The position numbers and the translations under genes are program-made. Of a DNA stretch of 64,000 bases, positions 27,398 through 35,838 are shown piece after piece. The notes under the pieces are model-generated. The model was not told where the DNA came from and made no database searches. It worked only from the letters and a program-made list of their open reading frames with translations. Each line of letters begins with the position of its first letter. Within the stretch, counting starts at the first letter, position 1. The DNA comes from Chloroflexota bacterium (GTDB lineage: Bacteria; Chloroflexota; Dehalococcoidia; Lucifugimonadales; Australimonadaceae). The stretch covers positions 72,014 through 136,013 of the forward strand of contig VXQP01000081.1 in assembly GCA_009838965.1 (NCBI GenBank), read 5' to 3'.

Positions 27398-28399
27398 CTA
27401 TTGCGCCTGCGACTTCTGCCTTACCGTGTCGATGTACTCCGAGACGATGCCGTCCATCCCTTCGACGACCTCGGCCGTCTCGTCGGGAGTGAGCCGATCG
27501 ACGCCCATGCCTGCGTTGTTGATCCCCGCGATCACGTCCGCGTCCTGCAGCGCGCTGTCGAACGCGTCCGCCAGTATCTGCAGGATGTCGTCCGGCGTGC
27601 CGGGGGCTGCCGCGACGAGTCCGTTGTTCGCGAACTTGGAGCCGCCGAGTTCGGGGAAGCCAAGCTCGTCCACCGTCGGCGCGTCAGGCACCGGGCCGAA
27701 GCGCTCGCTGGAGTACATCCACAGCACCTTGAAGTCCGGCCCCTGTACCGCAGTCAGCGTCGAGCCCGCGATCGGGCCGAGTGCCAGCTCGCAGTCGCCG
27801 CGCAGCAGTCCGGCCTGCGTCTCCTGTCCGCGGTAGCCCGTAACCGGGTTCCACGCGATGTTCATCACCTCTGTGGTGACGGATGCAACGAGGAACGAGT
27901 GCCCCGCCAGACCGCTCAGGCAGAAGCGGACGTCGGGCATGCCCTGCAGGTCCTGCGGCGTGTTGAAGTCGTTCGCGGCTGCGGTGTACAGGCCGTAGGT
28001 CTGGATGACCGCACGCCCGACCCACGAGAGTTCGCCGAAGTCGACGTCCTCAGGGTCGAGCCGTTCCGCCGTTATCTGGTTCGGCATGTTCATGATGGAG
28101 ATGGCGTGGCCGTCCGGGTCGGAGCGGGCTATCTCTTGGACGGCGCGCCGTCCGCCGCCACCCTCGATGTTGCGCACCACGACGTTCACGCCGAGGTCAT
28201 CGCTCATCTTCTCGGCGATGATGCGGCTCGCGGTGTCGAATCCGCCGCCTGCTCCGAAGCCGACGAACCACTCGACGTCCCGAGTGGGGAAGTCCGGCTC
28301 GTCGTCGCCGCAACTGACGCCGAATGCGGCGATCGCTGCGAGCGCTCCCGCGAGCAGCATGAGCCGCCCGAAACGTCCGATCTTTCCGATACGTGCCAT
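27398..28399 (-). CDS. tctC: TctC/Bug-family tricarboxylate-binding lipoprotein
   Basis: A 333-residue extracytoplasmic solute-binding protein of the Bug/TctC family. It has an N-terminal lipoprotein signal (lipobox FGVSC) instead of a plain signal peptide. The first ligand-loop region is GFGAGGGFDTASR and the second is GGGGRRAVQEIARSDPDGH. GGGAGG lies eight bases before the ATG. It captures a carboxylate and delivers it to TctA/TctB. Lipid anchoring fits an organism with one membrane. Confidence 0.93.
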   Translation of the reverse strand: MARIGKIGRFGRLMLLAGALAAIAAFGVSCGDDEPDFPTRDVEWFVGFGAGGGFDTASRIIAEKMSDDLGVNVVVRNIEGGGGRRAVQEIARSDPDGHAISIMNMPNQITAERLDPEDVDFGELSWVGRAVIQTYGLYTAAANDFNTPQDLQGMPDVRFCLSGLAGHSFLVASVTTEVMNIAWNPVTGYRGQETQAGLLRGDCELALGPIAGSTLTAVQGPDFKVLWMYSSERFGPVPDAPTVDELGFPELGGSKFANNGLVAAAPGTPDDILQILADAFDSALQDADVIAGINNAGMGVDRLTPDETAEVVEGMDGIVSEYIDTVRQKSQAQ

Positions 28400-28429
28400 G
28401 AGGTTCCTCCCAAGTGTTCTGGTTGTGCG

Positions 28430-29461
28430 CTAGAGCGCGTAGAGTTTAGTCGGGTTGTGGTCCAGTATCTTGTCGGCTACCTCGTCGCCGAGTCCGCCGT
28501 TCTCCCGCAGGTTGCGGAGCGCGTGCAGTTCGGTCGACGTGTCGTTGTGGCCGTAGTCCGTGCCGAGCACGAGGTTGTCCTCACCTGCACAGTCGATGAT
28601 GTAGTCGATGTCGTCGGCGGTCTGCACGGCGACCCAGATGTTGCGCTCCGCCAGCAGCTCGCGCCCCGGCCATGCCTTGCCGCGCTTCTCGAAGCGCAGA
28701 GCCAGGTCGTTCATCGCGTACGGGACCCACGACGCGCTCAGCTCGACGAACCCCCAGCGCAGGTCGGGGAAGCGCAGGTGCATGTCCTTCATCACGATGT
28801 CGTGGAACGCGCCCACGCCGGACAGCTTGAACGTGGAGAAGCCCGCGTCCCGCCCGAAGTAGTCGAAGAAGGCGAAGTTGCCCGTCGCGGCGTGGATGCA
28901 GACCGGCAGGTCCAGCCGCTGGGCCTCCTCCCAGAGCGGGGTCATGTACGGGTCGCTCAGCCGGTGCGGCCCTTCGATACCCCGCATGAACACGGCGCAC
29001 GCACCGTTCTCCTTCCCGAACTGCATCTCCTCGATCGACTCGCCGAGCGACATCGTGGGGAGGACGACGGCCCAGCGGAGGCGTCCGCCGCCCTGCCGGT
29101 GGATGTCGGCCAGCCAGCGGTTGTAGCCCTGCGCGAGTGCCAGGTCGACTTCCGGGTGCGTGGCGAGTGGTCGCAGGAAGATGCTGGGGTAGAGGACGTG
29201 CGTGTCGACCCCGAGCTCGTCCATGTGAGCGATGCGCTTTGCGATGTCGCTCGCCTCCCGGGTTGCCTCGTCGGTGTCGAGGCCGACGTTCACGCCCTTG
29301 CTGAAAGCGCGTCCGTCGATGTACCAGAACTCCGGCGCGGGCGACTTGTAGCCCTCCTTGGGCAGCAGGACGATGGGCCTGAGGTGCTGCAACTCATCCG
29401 GGATGAAGTCCCACGTCCGCTCCGATTCCACGACGTGGGCATCTGAGTCGATCACGGCCAT
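28430..29461 (-). CDS. Amidohydrolase family protein (amidohydrolase_2/ACMSD-like)
   Basis: A 343-residue TIM-barrel amidohydrolase beginning MAVIDSDAHVVESERTWDF. The metal site has the D-x-D-x-H-x-x-E form common in this subfamily rather than HxH. A later metal/acid site is seen in LVLGTDYGHNDTS. ATG 29461 follows GGGAGG; the ORF-track frame to 29716 is an artefact. It is a clear paralogue of the gene at 35839 (ERTWD start, WLADI, GTDYGH, HNP). It lies immediately upstream of tctC, so its substrate may enter by that transporter. It could be a decarboxylase or a hydrolase. Confidence 0.92.
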   Translation of the reverse strand: MAVIDSDAHVVESERTWDFIPDELQHLRPIVLLPKEGYKSPAPEFWYIDGRAFSKGVNVGLDTDEATREASDIAKRIAHMDELGVDTHVLYPSIFLRPLATHPEVDLALAQGYNRWLADIHRQGGGRLRWAVVLPTMSLGESIEEMQFGKENGACAVFMRGIEGPHRLSDPYMTPLWEEAQRLDLPVCIHAATGNFAFFDYFGRDAGFSTFKLSGVGAFHDIVMKDMHLRFPDLRWGFVELSASWVPYAMNDLALRFEKRGKAWPGRELLAERNIWVAVQTADDIDYIIDCAGEDNLVLGTDYGHNDTSTELHALRNLRENGGLGDEVADKILDHNPTKLYAL

Positions 29462-29549
29462 CACGAACCTCCCGGCTACGTCATCCGTCTCACTTGCGGC
29501 GAACTGTACGCCCGCGCGTGGGCGAGGGCAATAGTACCGGTTCGAGCCC

Positions 29550-30365
29550 CTACTCCCCCATCCCGAACAGCCGGTCGCGGCGGAAGCCAAGATAGTGCTC
29601 GGCGATGAAGTTGAGCGGCTTCCTTGCGTCCGGGATGCGGGACGCCAGCGCCCGGTGGACCGCCGACCACTCGCCCGTGTCGTAACGCGCCGCGTGCCCG
29701 TACATCTCCGCCGCAACCGTCTCGTACTCCTCCGTGCTCAGCCTGCGCCGGTACGACGACTGCGCTCGCAGGGCGCCCGAGCCGGGGTAGCGATGCGCGG
29801 TTGCGGCGAAGTCCGGGAAGATGCCGAGGATGAGCAGGCAGAGATCGCCGGTGCGCCGGTAGAGCGGCAGGCGCTCGTGCTCCTCCGTCTGCTGGATCAG
29901 GCGCATCATCGAGTGTACGTCGAGGTCGCTGTAGCGCACCTTGCGCACGACGCCACGCCGTACCCAGACGCGCTCCGTGTGGCTGTGCACCTTCGTGAAC
30001 GACGACAGCATCGCCGCGAGGTAGTGCAGGATGCGCGGCTGCGCCGCGAACGCCGCCACCTCCACCGCGTCGAACACCGGCACGCGCTCGCCGGAGATCG
30101 AGCCGGTGCGCTCGAACGTATGCCGTGCGCCTTGCAGCTCGCCGACCGCGCGCCGCAGCAGCGCTTCGAAGAAGAGCCGGGGCGAGACCGGCGCGAGCGA
30201 GCCGTCGTGCGGCAGCAGGGCATCGAACAACTGCTGGCTGCCGAGCAATCGCGCGCGATGCTCCTCATCTGCCAGAAGTTGCGGCATCTCGTCCTCGGCG
30301 GGCGCTTCCGTCCCGAGCGCCTCGTGGATGAAGGCGATGTCGGCGTGGGTGAGGCCTCGCTCCAC
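29550..30365 (-). CDS. Conserved hypothetical protein
   Basis: About 271 residues, mostly helical, with no membrane segment and no family I recognise. Visible stretches are LTHADIAFIHEALG at the N-terminus, YLAAMLSSFTKVHSHTERVW near the middle and SSYRRRLSTEEYETVAAEMY late. The open frame extends to GTG 30407 through a run of ten Cs that would encode VRGGGE, which looks like non-coding sequence. GTG 30365 is chosen, but its ribosome-binding site is weak. It is on the same strand as, and about 90 bases from, the amidohydrolase-tct cluster. Confidence 0.6.
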   Translation of the reverse strand: MERGLTHADIAFIHEALGTEAPAEDEMPQLLADEEHRARLLGSQQLFDALLPHDGSLAPVSPRLFFEALLRRAVGELQGARHTFERTGSISGERVPVFDAVEVAAFAAQPRILHYLAAMLSSFTKVHSHTERVWVRRGVVRKVRYSDLDVHSMMRLIQQTEEHERLPLYRRTGDLCLLILGIFPDFAATAHRYPGSGALRAQSSYRRRLSTEEYETVAAEMYGHAARYDTGEWSAVHRALASRIPDARKPLNFIAEHYLGFRRDRLFGMGE

Positions 30366-30874
30366 GTTCCGCTCTTGTTTTCTATCACCCTCCCCCCCCC
30401 CACGCACCGTTCATCCTGCGCGCTGCCCGGGGGTGGCCCGCTTTTTAGCGCGCGACCCCGGCCCCTGTCCGGCTCCCCTCGCCCCTTGGGAGAGGCAACG
30501 CGCTTCACCGCGTGGGTGAGGGTTGTCCCTGTCCCGCGTAGCGGCGTCCCTCGTAAGCAGCCCATGCTGTGACACCTGCCGCTTACGCCGTCACCCCCCC
30601 ATCCGGTATGCTGCGCGCACGCGTGGATCGGCTGCAGGCCGCGCAGATAGAGAGAATGCCTATGGGAACGGAGCGGAAGTGATAATTCGATGAAATCTTG
30701 ATGCCTTGGTCGCGGGAAGCAGGCCACGGCCTTGGAAACACCCCATATCAAGGAAGATCAAGATTCCATATGCCCCTCCTCCTTTACTCGTAAGATGCCG
30801 AACAAGATTTCAGAATCCGGGGGCCGTTGAAATCTTGGTCCGGGTTCGCCCCCGCGCGGAGAAAGGAGTACGCG
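30366..30874. other. Intergenic region between divergent operons
   Basis: About 500 bases without a convincing gene. It holds a ten-C run (30392-30401), a degenerate palindromic repeat around 30473-30492 (CTCCC...GGGAG), and several short AT-rich tracts near 30680-30800. Three copies of TGAAATCTTG in alternating orientation lie closer to the next gene. It probably carries the promoters of both divergent units. Confidence 0.5.
30691..30837. promoter_or_regulatory. Three-copy TGAAATCTTG motif, possible operator or attenuator
   Basis: TGAAATCTTG occurs at 30691-30700 and 30828-30837, and its exact reverse complement CAAGATTTCA at 30803-30812. The last two form a 10-bp stem (12 with one mismatch) with a 15-base GC-rich loop, 38 bases before the amidohydrolase ATG. 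A regulator site or RNA attenuator is plausible; no cognate regulator is identifiable here. Confidence 0.45.
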
Positions 30875-31951
30875 ATGCGCATACTCGACGGCGACGGGCA
30901 TGTCATAGAGGACGTGAAGGCGATCATGGAGCGCATCCCGCCGGAACTGCTCGGCGGGAACGCGGTCAGGGGCGTGGGGCCGTTCCCTGCGCCGGACCAT
31001 CTGCACCACCAATCGCACCGCTACCCTGACGGCGCGTTCAGGGACCCCGGCGGCGTCGCGGGCTGGGGCAACTTCCTCGACTCCGCGCACATCGACGGCA
31101 CAGTCGTCTACCCGACGCGCGGGCTGTCATTCGGCAAGATCCTCGACCCCGACCTCGCGGTAGCGACGGCCCGGGCGTACAACGACTGGCTGTATGACGA
31201 GTACCTGAGCAAGGACGAGCGGGTGAAGGCCGCGGCCCTCGTCCCGATGCAGGACCCGGACGCCGCGGTGGACGAGTTGCGCCGCGCCGTCACCGAGCTC
31301 GGATTCGTCGGCGCGATGGTGCCGGGCACCGGACTGCAGGCGCTGCTCGGCAACAGGAAGTTCTGGCCCGTCTACGCGGAGGCGGACCGGCTCGGCTGCG
31401 TGCTGGGCATACACGCGGGCGCGCACCACGCGATGGGGCTGGACGGCATGACGCCGTTCGCGGGCGTTCATGCGCTGGGCCACTCCTTCGCCATCAGCAT
31501 CGCGTTCACGGACATGCTCTTCACCGGCGTGTTCAACCGCTTCCCCAACGTGCGGTTCGGCTTCCTGGAAGGCGGGCTGGGCTGGTTCCTCATGGTGATC
31601 GAGCGGTGCTCCGGCGCGTATGACGCATTCACGCCGGTCGATCCGCAGCGCCGCTTCCTCCGGATCGAGGAGGGCGACAACGTCGAGGCGTACATCCAGC
31701 GCATGATCGATGCGGGGCGGCTGTTCGTCGGCATCGAGGGCGACGAACCGATGCTTGCGAACGCGGTCGACAAGTACGGCAGCGGCGCGTTCGTATTCTC
31801 CAGCGACTTCCCGCACGAGGTGAATATCGACACGATCCGCGCGGAGATCGACGAGCTGCTCGAGAACGAGGCGGTGTCCGAGAGCGCCAAGGAGGACATC
31901 CTCTACCGGAACGCGGCGCGGTTCTACGGCGGCGCCTGGGGGGCCGCTTGA
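30875..31951 (+). CDS. Amidohydrolase family protein
   Basis: A 358-residue TIM-barrel amidohydrolase opening MRILDGDGHVIED (D-x-D-x-H metal motif). A later His cluster is GIHAGAHHAMG and the C-terminal acid site is FVFSSDFPHEVN. The ATG follows AAAGGAG by six bases, so the ORF-track start at 30827 is rejected. It is less similar to the other two amidohydrolases than they are to each other. Its stop overlaps the TTG start of hyuA, implying a joint pathway with the hydantoinase-like pair. The substrate is unknown. Confidence 0.92.
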   Translation: MRILDGDGHVIEDVKAIMERIPPELLGGNAVRGVGPFPAPDHLHHQSHRYPDGAFRDPGGVAGWGNFLDSAHIDGTVVYPTRGLSFGKILDPDLAVATARAYNDWLYDEYLSKDERVKAAALVPMQDPDAAVDELRRAVTELGFVGAMVPGTGLQALLGNRKFWPVYAEADRLGCVLGIHAGAHHAMGLDGMTPFAGVHALGHSFAISIAFTDMLFTGVFNRFPNVRFGFLEGGLGWFLMVIERCSGAYDAFTPVDPQRRFLRIEEGDNVEAYIQRMIDAGRLFVGIEGDEPMLANAVDKYGSGAFVFSSDFPHEVNIDTIRAEIDELLENEAVSESAKEDILYRNAARFYGGAWGAA

Positions 31952-34017
31952 GCGACTGGCGCATCGGGGTCGACGTTGGGGGCAGCTTCACGGACCTCGT
32001 CGCCTTCAATACGAGGTCCGGAGAGCTGAAGATCGAGAAAGTCCCCACGGTCAAGGCGGACCCCGCCGTCGGTGTCATGGACGCTCTTGCAAAGCTGGAG
32101 CGGGACTGGGGCGTTGGCGGCGGTGACGTTGAGGCGTTCCTGCACGGCACCACCATCGGGACGAACGCGCTGCTGGAGATGAAGGGCGCTCGCGTAGGGC
32201 TGCTGGTGACGGGCGGCTTCCGCGCCATCCCGCAGGTGCAGACCGGCTCCCAGCCGAGGCCGTTCCTCCTCTTCTATCACCGCCCCGAGGGACTCGTGCA
32301 GCCGGTCCACGTCAGGGACGTGCCGGAGCGGGTCGACAAGAGCGGCGAGGTCATCACACGACTGGACGTCGAGGCGACACGCCGGGCGGTGCGCGCTCTG
32401 AGGGACGACGGCGTTACGTCGATAGCCGTCTCGTTCCTCTTCTCGTATGCGAACCCGTCCCACGAGCAGGCGGCGCGGCGCATCATCGAAGAAGAGCACC
32501 CCGGCTGCGTCATCTCGCTGTCGTCGGAGATCATGCCGCGCATACGCGAGTGGCCCCGGATGTCGACGACGCTGGTCAACGCCTACCTGGAGCCGGTGCT
32601 CACGGCGTATCTCAGGTCGCTCGACCAGCAGCTCGCTGAGCGGGACGTGACCACGTCCCAGCGCTACCTCATGCAGTCGAACGGCGGCGTCATGCCGTTC
32701 TCCGCCGCGATACGAGGTGGACGAACGCACCACACGCTGCTGTCGGGGCCTGCGGCGGGCGTCGTATCGGCGGCGTTCCTCTGCGCCACTCAGGGGTTCC
32801 GCAACCTCGTGTCGCTGGACATCGGCGGGACGAGCGCCGACGTTGCGTTCGTCGAGGGCGGCGTGCCGGTCGAGGTCACACAGGGCCAGATCGAAGGCAG
32901 GACCGTTTACGCTCCGATGGTGGACGTCGAGGCGGTGAGCGCGGGCGGTGGCACCATCGCGCGCGTCGACTCGGGAGGCCTGCTGCGCGTCGGGCCCGAC
33001 AGCGCGGGGAGCGACCCCGGCCCCGCCTGCTACGGACGTAGCGGGACGGAGGCGACCATCACGGACGCCGACATGGCGCTGGGATATCTCGACCCGGACT
33101 ACTTCCTCGGCGGCGCTATGTCGCTCGACCCGGCCGCGTCGGAGCGTGCGCTGATGGAGGGCGTCGGCAAGCCGCTGAGGAGCCGGAGTCCGCAGGAAGC
33201 CGCGTGGGGCATCGTCAAGGTCATCGAGGTGAAGATGGCCGACCGCATCCTCGCGTTGGCGTCGGAGAAAGGCATCTCTCTGCGCGAGTTCTCGCTGGTG
33301 GCGGGAGGAGGAGCGGGGCCGCTGCGCAGCGCGGGCGTCGCGGAGGAGCTCGGCATAGCCCGCATCATCGTCCCGCCCCGCCCCGGCGCGTTCTCGGCGC
33401 TCGGCCTCCTCTGCTCCGACGTCGTCCACGACTACGTCTGGACGTCGGTGTCGGAACTGGAGAGCACACCCGTCGATGAACTCAACAGGCAGTTCGCACG
33501 ACTCGAACGACAGGCGCTCGCCGACGTCGAGGCGGAGGGGTTGCCTGTGCGGCGCGCGAGACTCAAGCGCGAAGCAGACGTGCGGTATGTCGGACAGGGG
33601 TTCGAACTGCGCGTGCCGGTGCGGAAGGGCACGCTGGTTGACGGCGCGAAGCGCGAGATACGCAGACGGTTCGAGGCGCGGCACCAGCGGCTGTACGGCC
33701 ACTCTGCGCCGAACGAGGCGGTCGAGATCGTGAGCTTCCGCGTCCGGACGGTCGTGCCGACGCCGAAGATGCAGACGGGGCGGAACGACGCCGCATCCCC
33801 CGTCAAACGCCGTAGCGTGCAGCCGTCCGCACACAGACGGATGTACTTCGGCGGCGACGCCGTCTCTGGAGACGTGTACTACCGCGACGAACTCTCCGCC
33901 GGAGCGCGTTTCGACGGACCGGCCGTCGTCTACCAGGAGGACTCGACAACAGTCGTTCCGCCCGGATGGGGCGCGGAGGTCGACGAGCATGCGAACATCA
34001 TCATGACGCGGCGGTGA
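31948..34017 (+). CDS. hyuA: Hydantoinase/oxoprolinase subunit A family protein (HyuA)
   Basis: A 689-residue ASKHA-fold ATPase subunit of the N-methylhydantoinase/5-oxoprolinase/acetone carboxylase family. It shows the N-terminal phosphate loop GVDVGGSFTDLV, HGTTIGTNALLE, the second phosphate motif SLDIGGTSADVAFV and AGGGTIARVDSGG. The start is TTG 31948, overlapping the amidohydrolase stop. HyuA activates a cyclic amide or ketone with ATP, and HyuB is the partner four bases downstream. Family members vary widely in substrate, so hydantoin itself is not implied. Confidence 0.95.
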   Translation: MSDWRIGVDVGGSFTDLVAFNTRSGELKIEKVPTVKADPAVGVMDALAKLERDWGVGGGDVEAFLHGTTIGTNALLEMKGARVGLLVTGGFRAIPQVQTGSQPRPFLLFYHRPEGLVQPVHVRDVPERVDKSGEVITRLDVEATRRAVRALRDDGVTSIAVSFLFSYANPSHEQAARRIIEEEHPGCVISLSSEIMPRIREWPRMSTTLVNAYLEPVLTAYLRSLDQQLAERDVTTSQRYLMQSNGGVMPFSAAIRGGRTHHTLLSGPAAGVVSAAFLCATQGFRNLVSLDIGGTSADVAFVEGGVPVEVTQGQIEGRTVYAPMVDVEAVSAGGGTIARVDSGGLLRVGPDSAGSDPGPACYGRSGTEATITDADMALGYLDPDYFLGGAMSLDPAASERALMEGVGKPLRSRSPQEAAWGIVKVIEVKMADRILALASEKGISLREFSLVAGGGAGPLRSAGVAEELGIARIIVPPRPGAFSALGLLCSDVVHDYVWTSVSELESTPVDELNRQFARLERQALADVEAEGLPVRRARLKREADVRYVGQGFELRVPVRKGTLVDGAKREIRRRFEARHQRLYGHSAPNEAVEIVSFRVRTVVPTPKMQTGRNDAASPVKRRSVQPSAHRRMYFGGDAVSGDVYYRDELSAGARFDGPAVVYQEDSTTVVPPGWGAEVDEHANIIMTRR

Positions 34018-34020
34018 AGC

Positions 34021-35754
34021 ATGACCCTTGCAGCATCCTTCAACACGGAGATCATCCGCACCAAGTTCCAGAGCATGGTGGACGAGATGAACGTGCTGCT
34101 CGCGCGTTCGGCATACTCAACCCTCATGCGCGAGTCGCGGGACTGCTCCTACGAGTTCCTCGACGCCGAGGGGCGCCTGCTCGGGCCTCCGGGCTCGCTG
34201 ATCCACGGCTACTCCTTCCAGCACTTCATAGGGTCGGTCTGGCGCGTGTACGGCAGGGACGACATCAAGCCGGGCGACATCTACATCAGCAATCACCCGT
34301 ACGAGAGCTTCGTTCACCACGCGCCGGACCTGGCGGTGATGACGCCCGTTTTCCACGGAGGAGAACTGGTGGCGTACAGCTGCTCTGCAGCGCATAAGCC
34401 GGACTTCGGGGGCGCGATGCCGGGAAGCTCGTACAGCCGTGCCACGGAGCTGATCCAGGAGGGATTCCTGCTGCCCATCATCAGGTACGCGCGCCGCGGC
34501 AGAGTGTTCGACGAGTTCACGAGGCTCATCCAGACCAACGTCCGGAGTCCGCACCTCGTCCTCGGCGACATGAACAGCCAGATCGGCATCACGAAGGCCG
34601 CGGCGAAGCGGATGACCGGACTGCTCGACCGCTTCGGGAAGCAGGCCGTGCTGGACGCCTTCAACATCACACTGGACGGCACGGAGAAGCTGTTCAAGGA
34701 GTACCTCAGCGCGTGGAACGACGGCACGTTCTCCGGCGAGGCGTGGCTGGACGACGACGGGAGCGGCACAGGCGATCCCGTGCGGCTGTTCGTGACGGTG
34801 ACGAAGAAGGGCAGCACCATAGAGTTCGACTTCAACGGCACCGACCCGCAGACGCGCGGTCCCGCGAACATGGTCATCTCCGTCGTGAAGGCGTGCGTGA
34901 CGTTCGCGCTGGTGTCGCTCATCGACCCGAACTTTCCGTTCAACGATGGCATGTGGCGCTCGATAACGCTCAGGTTCGGCGAGCGCACAGTGGTCTCACC
35001 GCAGTACCCGTCGCCGGTCGGGAACTGCACGCAGTCGATGCACCGGCTCATCGACCTGCTGGTGGAGGTGGTGGGGAAGTTCCAGCCGGAGAAGGGCGTG
35101 GCGCACAGCGGCGGGAGCGGCGGCACCCTCGCGCTCAGCTGGCCTGCAGGTGTGGTGGGCCCGCATCCCTACACCCACTACGAGATACTCGGCGCGGCGA
35201 CGGCAGGCTCGAACCGCGGAGACGGTGAGTCCGGCGTCGCCACGAACTCGTCGTCGAACCTCTTCCTCGCCCCCATCGAGATCATCGAGAACGCAGCGCC
35301 CTTGCGGTTGCGCCGGTTCGAGATGGTCCCGGACTCGGGCGGGCCCGGCAAGTATCGTGGAGGCCTGAGCTACCGGCGCATCTACGAGGTGCTCGATCCC
35401 GCCAAACTCAACCGTCGCGCCGACCGGGTGAAGAAGCCTTCCTCCGGCTCAGACGGCGGGAAACCGGGCCGCACCGGCGAGTTCGCCCTGCACCCCGGCA
35501 CGGAGCGGGAGGAGCACTTCGGCGGCTCCGGCTTCTACGACCTCGAGGCCGGAGATACGTTCGCAGTCGCCGGTTCCGGCGCAGGCGGGTACGGCGACCC
35601 GTCCGAGCGTGACCCTGAGCTGGTGCTGCGCGACGTCCTCGCGGGGTGGGTCACCGGAGAGGCCGCACGCCGCGATTACGGGGTCGTGATCGACGGTGGC
35701 GCGGTGGATGCGGAGGCGACGCGTGCACTGCGGTCAAGGAACGGCGGCGCGTAA
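34021..35754 (+). CDS. hyuB: Hydantoinase subunit B family protein (HyuB)
   Basis: A 577-residue HyuB/HydB protein, the hydrolase partner of HyuA. Family stretches include SMVDEMNVLLARSAYS and LLGPPGSLIHGYSFQ, with PGDIYISNHPYE and later FDFNGTDPQTRGPANMV. The terminal region SGAGGYGDPSERDPELVLRDV is characteristic. The gene begins three bases after hyuA. The amidohydrolase-hyuA-hyuB order suggests stepwise ring opening and amide cleavage of one N-containing compound. Confidence 0.95.
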   Translation: MTLAASFNTEIIRTKFQSMVDEMNVLLARSAYSTLMRESRDCSYEFLDAEGRLLGPPGSLIHGYSFQHFIGSVWRVYGRDDIKPGDIYISNHPYESFVHHAPDLAVMTPVFHGGELVAYSCSAAHKPDFGGAMPGSSYSRATELIQEGFLLPIIRYARRGRVFDEFTRLIQTNVRSPHLVLGDMNSQIGITKAAAKRMTGLLDRFGKQAVLDAFNITLDGTEKLFKEYLSAWNDGTFSGEAWLDDDGSGTGDPVRLFVTVTKKGSTIEFDFNGTDPQTRGPANMVISVVKACVTFALVSLIDPNFPFNDGMWRSITLRFGERTVVSPQYPSPVGNCTQSMHRLIDLLVEVVGKFQPEKGVAHSGGSGGTLALSWPAGVVGPHPYTHYEILGAATAGSNRGDGESGVATNSSSNLFLAPIEIIENAAPLRLRRFEMVPDSGGPGKYRGGLSYRRIYEVLDPAKLNRRADRVKKPSSGSDGGKPGRTGEFALHPGTEREEHFGGSGFYDLEAGDTFAVAGSGAGGYGDPSERDPELVLRDVLAGWVTGEAARRDYGVVIDGGAVDAEATRALRSRNGGA

Positions 35755-35838
35755 GGTACGTCCGCACGACGCGGATGGACGGCTACCGTCTGCTTTGCTA
35801 CGCTCGCGCGCAACCGGCAGGAACGGGAGGATGATGCC

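Noticed and set aside
26354-29446. 1030-codon ORF on the plus strand
   Set aside because: Antisense shadow of tctA, tctC and the amidohydrolase; the protein is Arg/Asp/His-rich with no fold.
30366-30407. N-terminal extension of the hypothetical gene to GTG 30407
   Set aside because: It would translate a ten-C homopolymer and has no ribosome-binding site.
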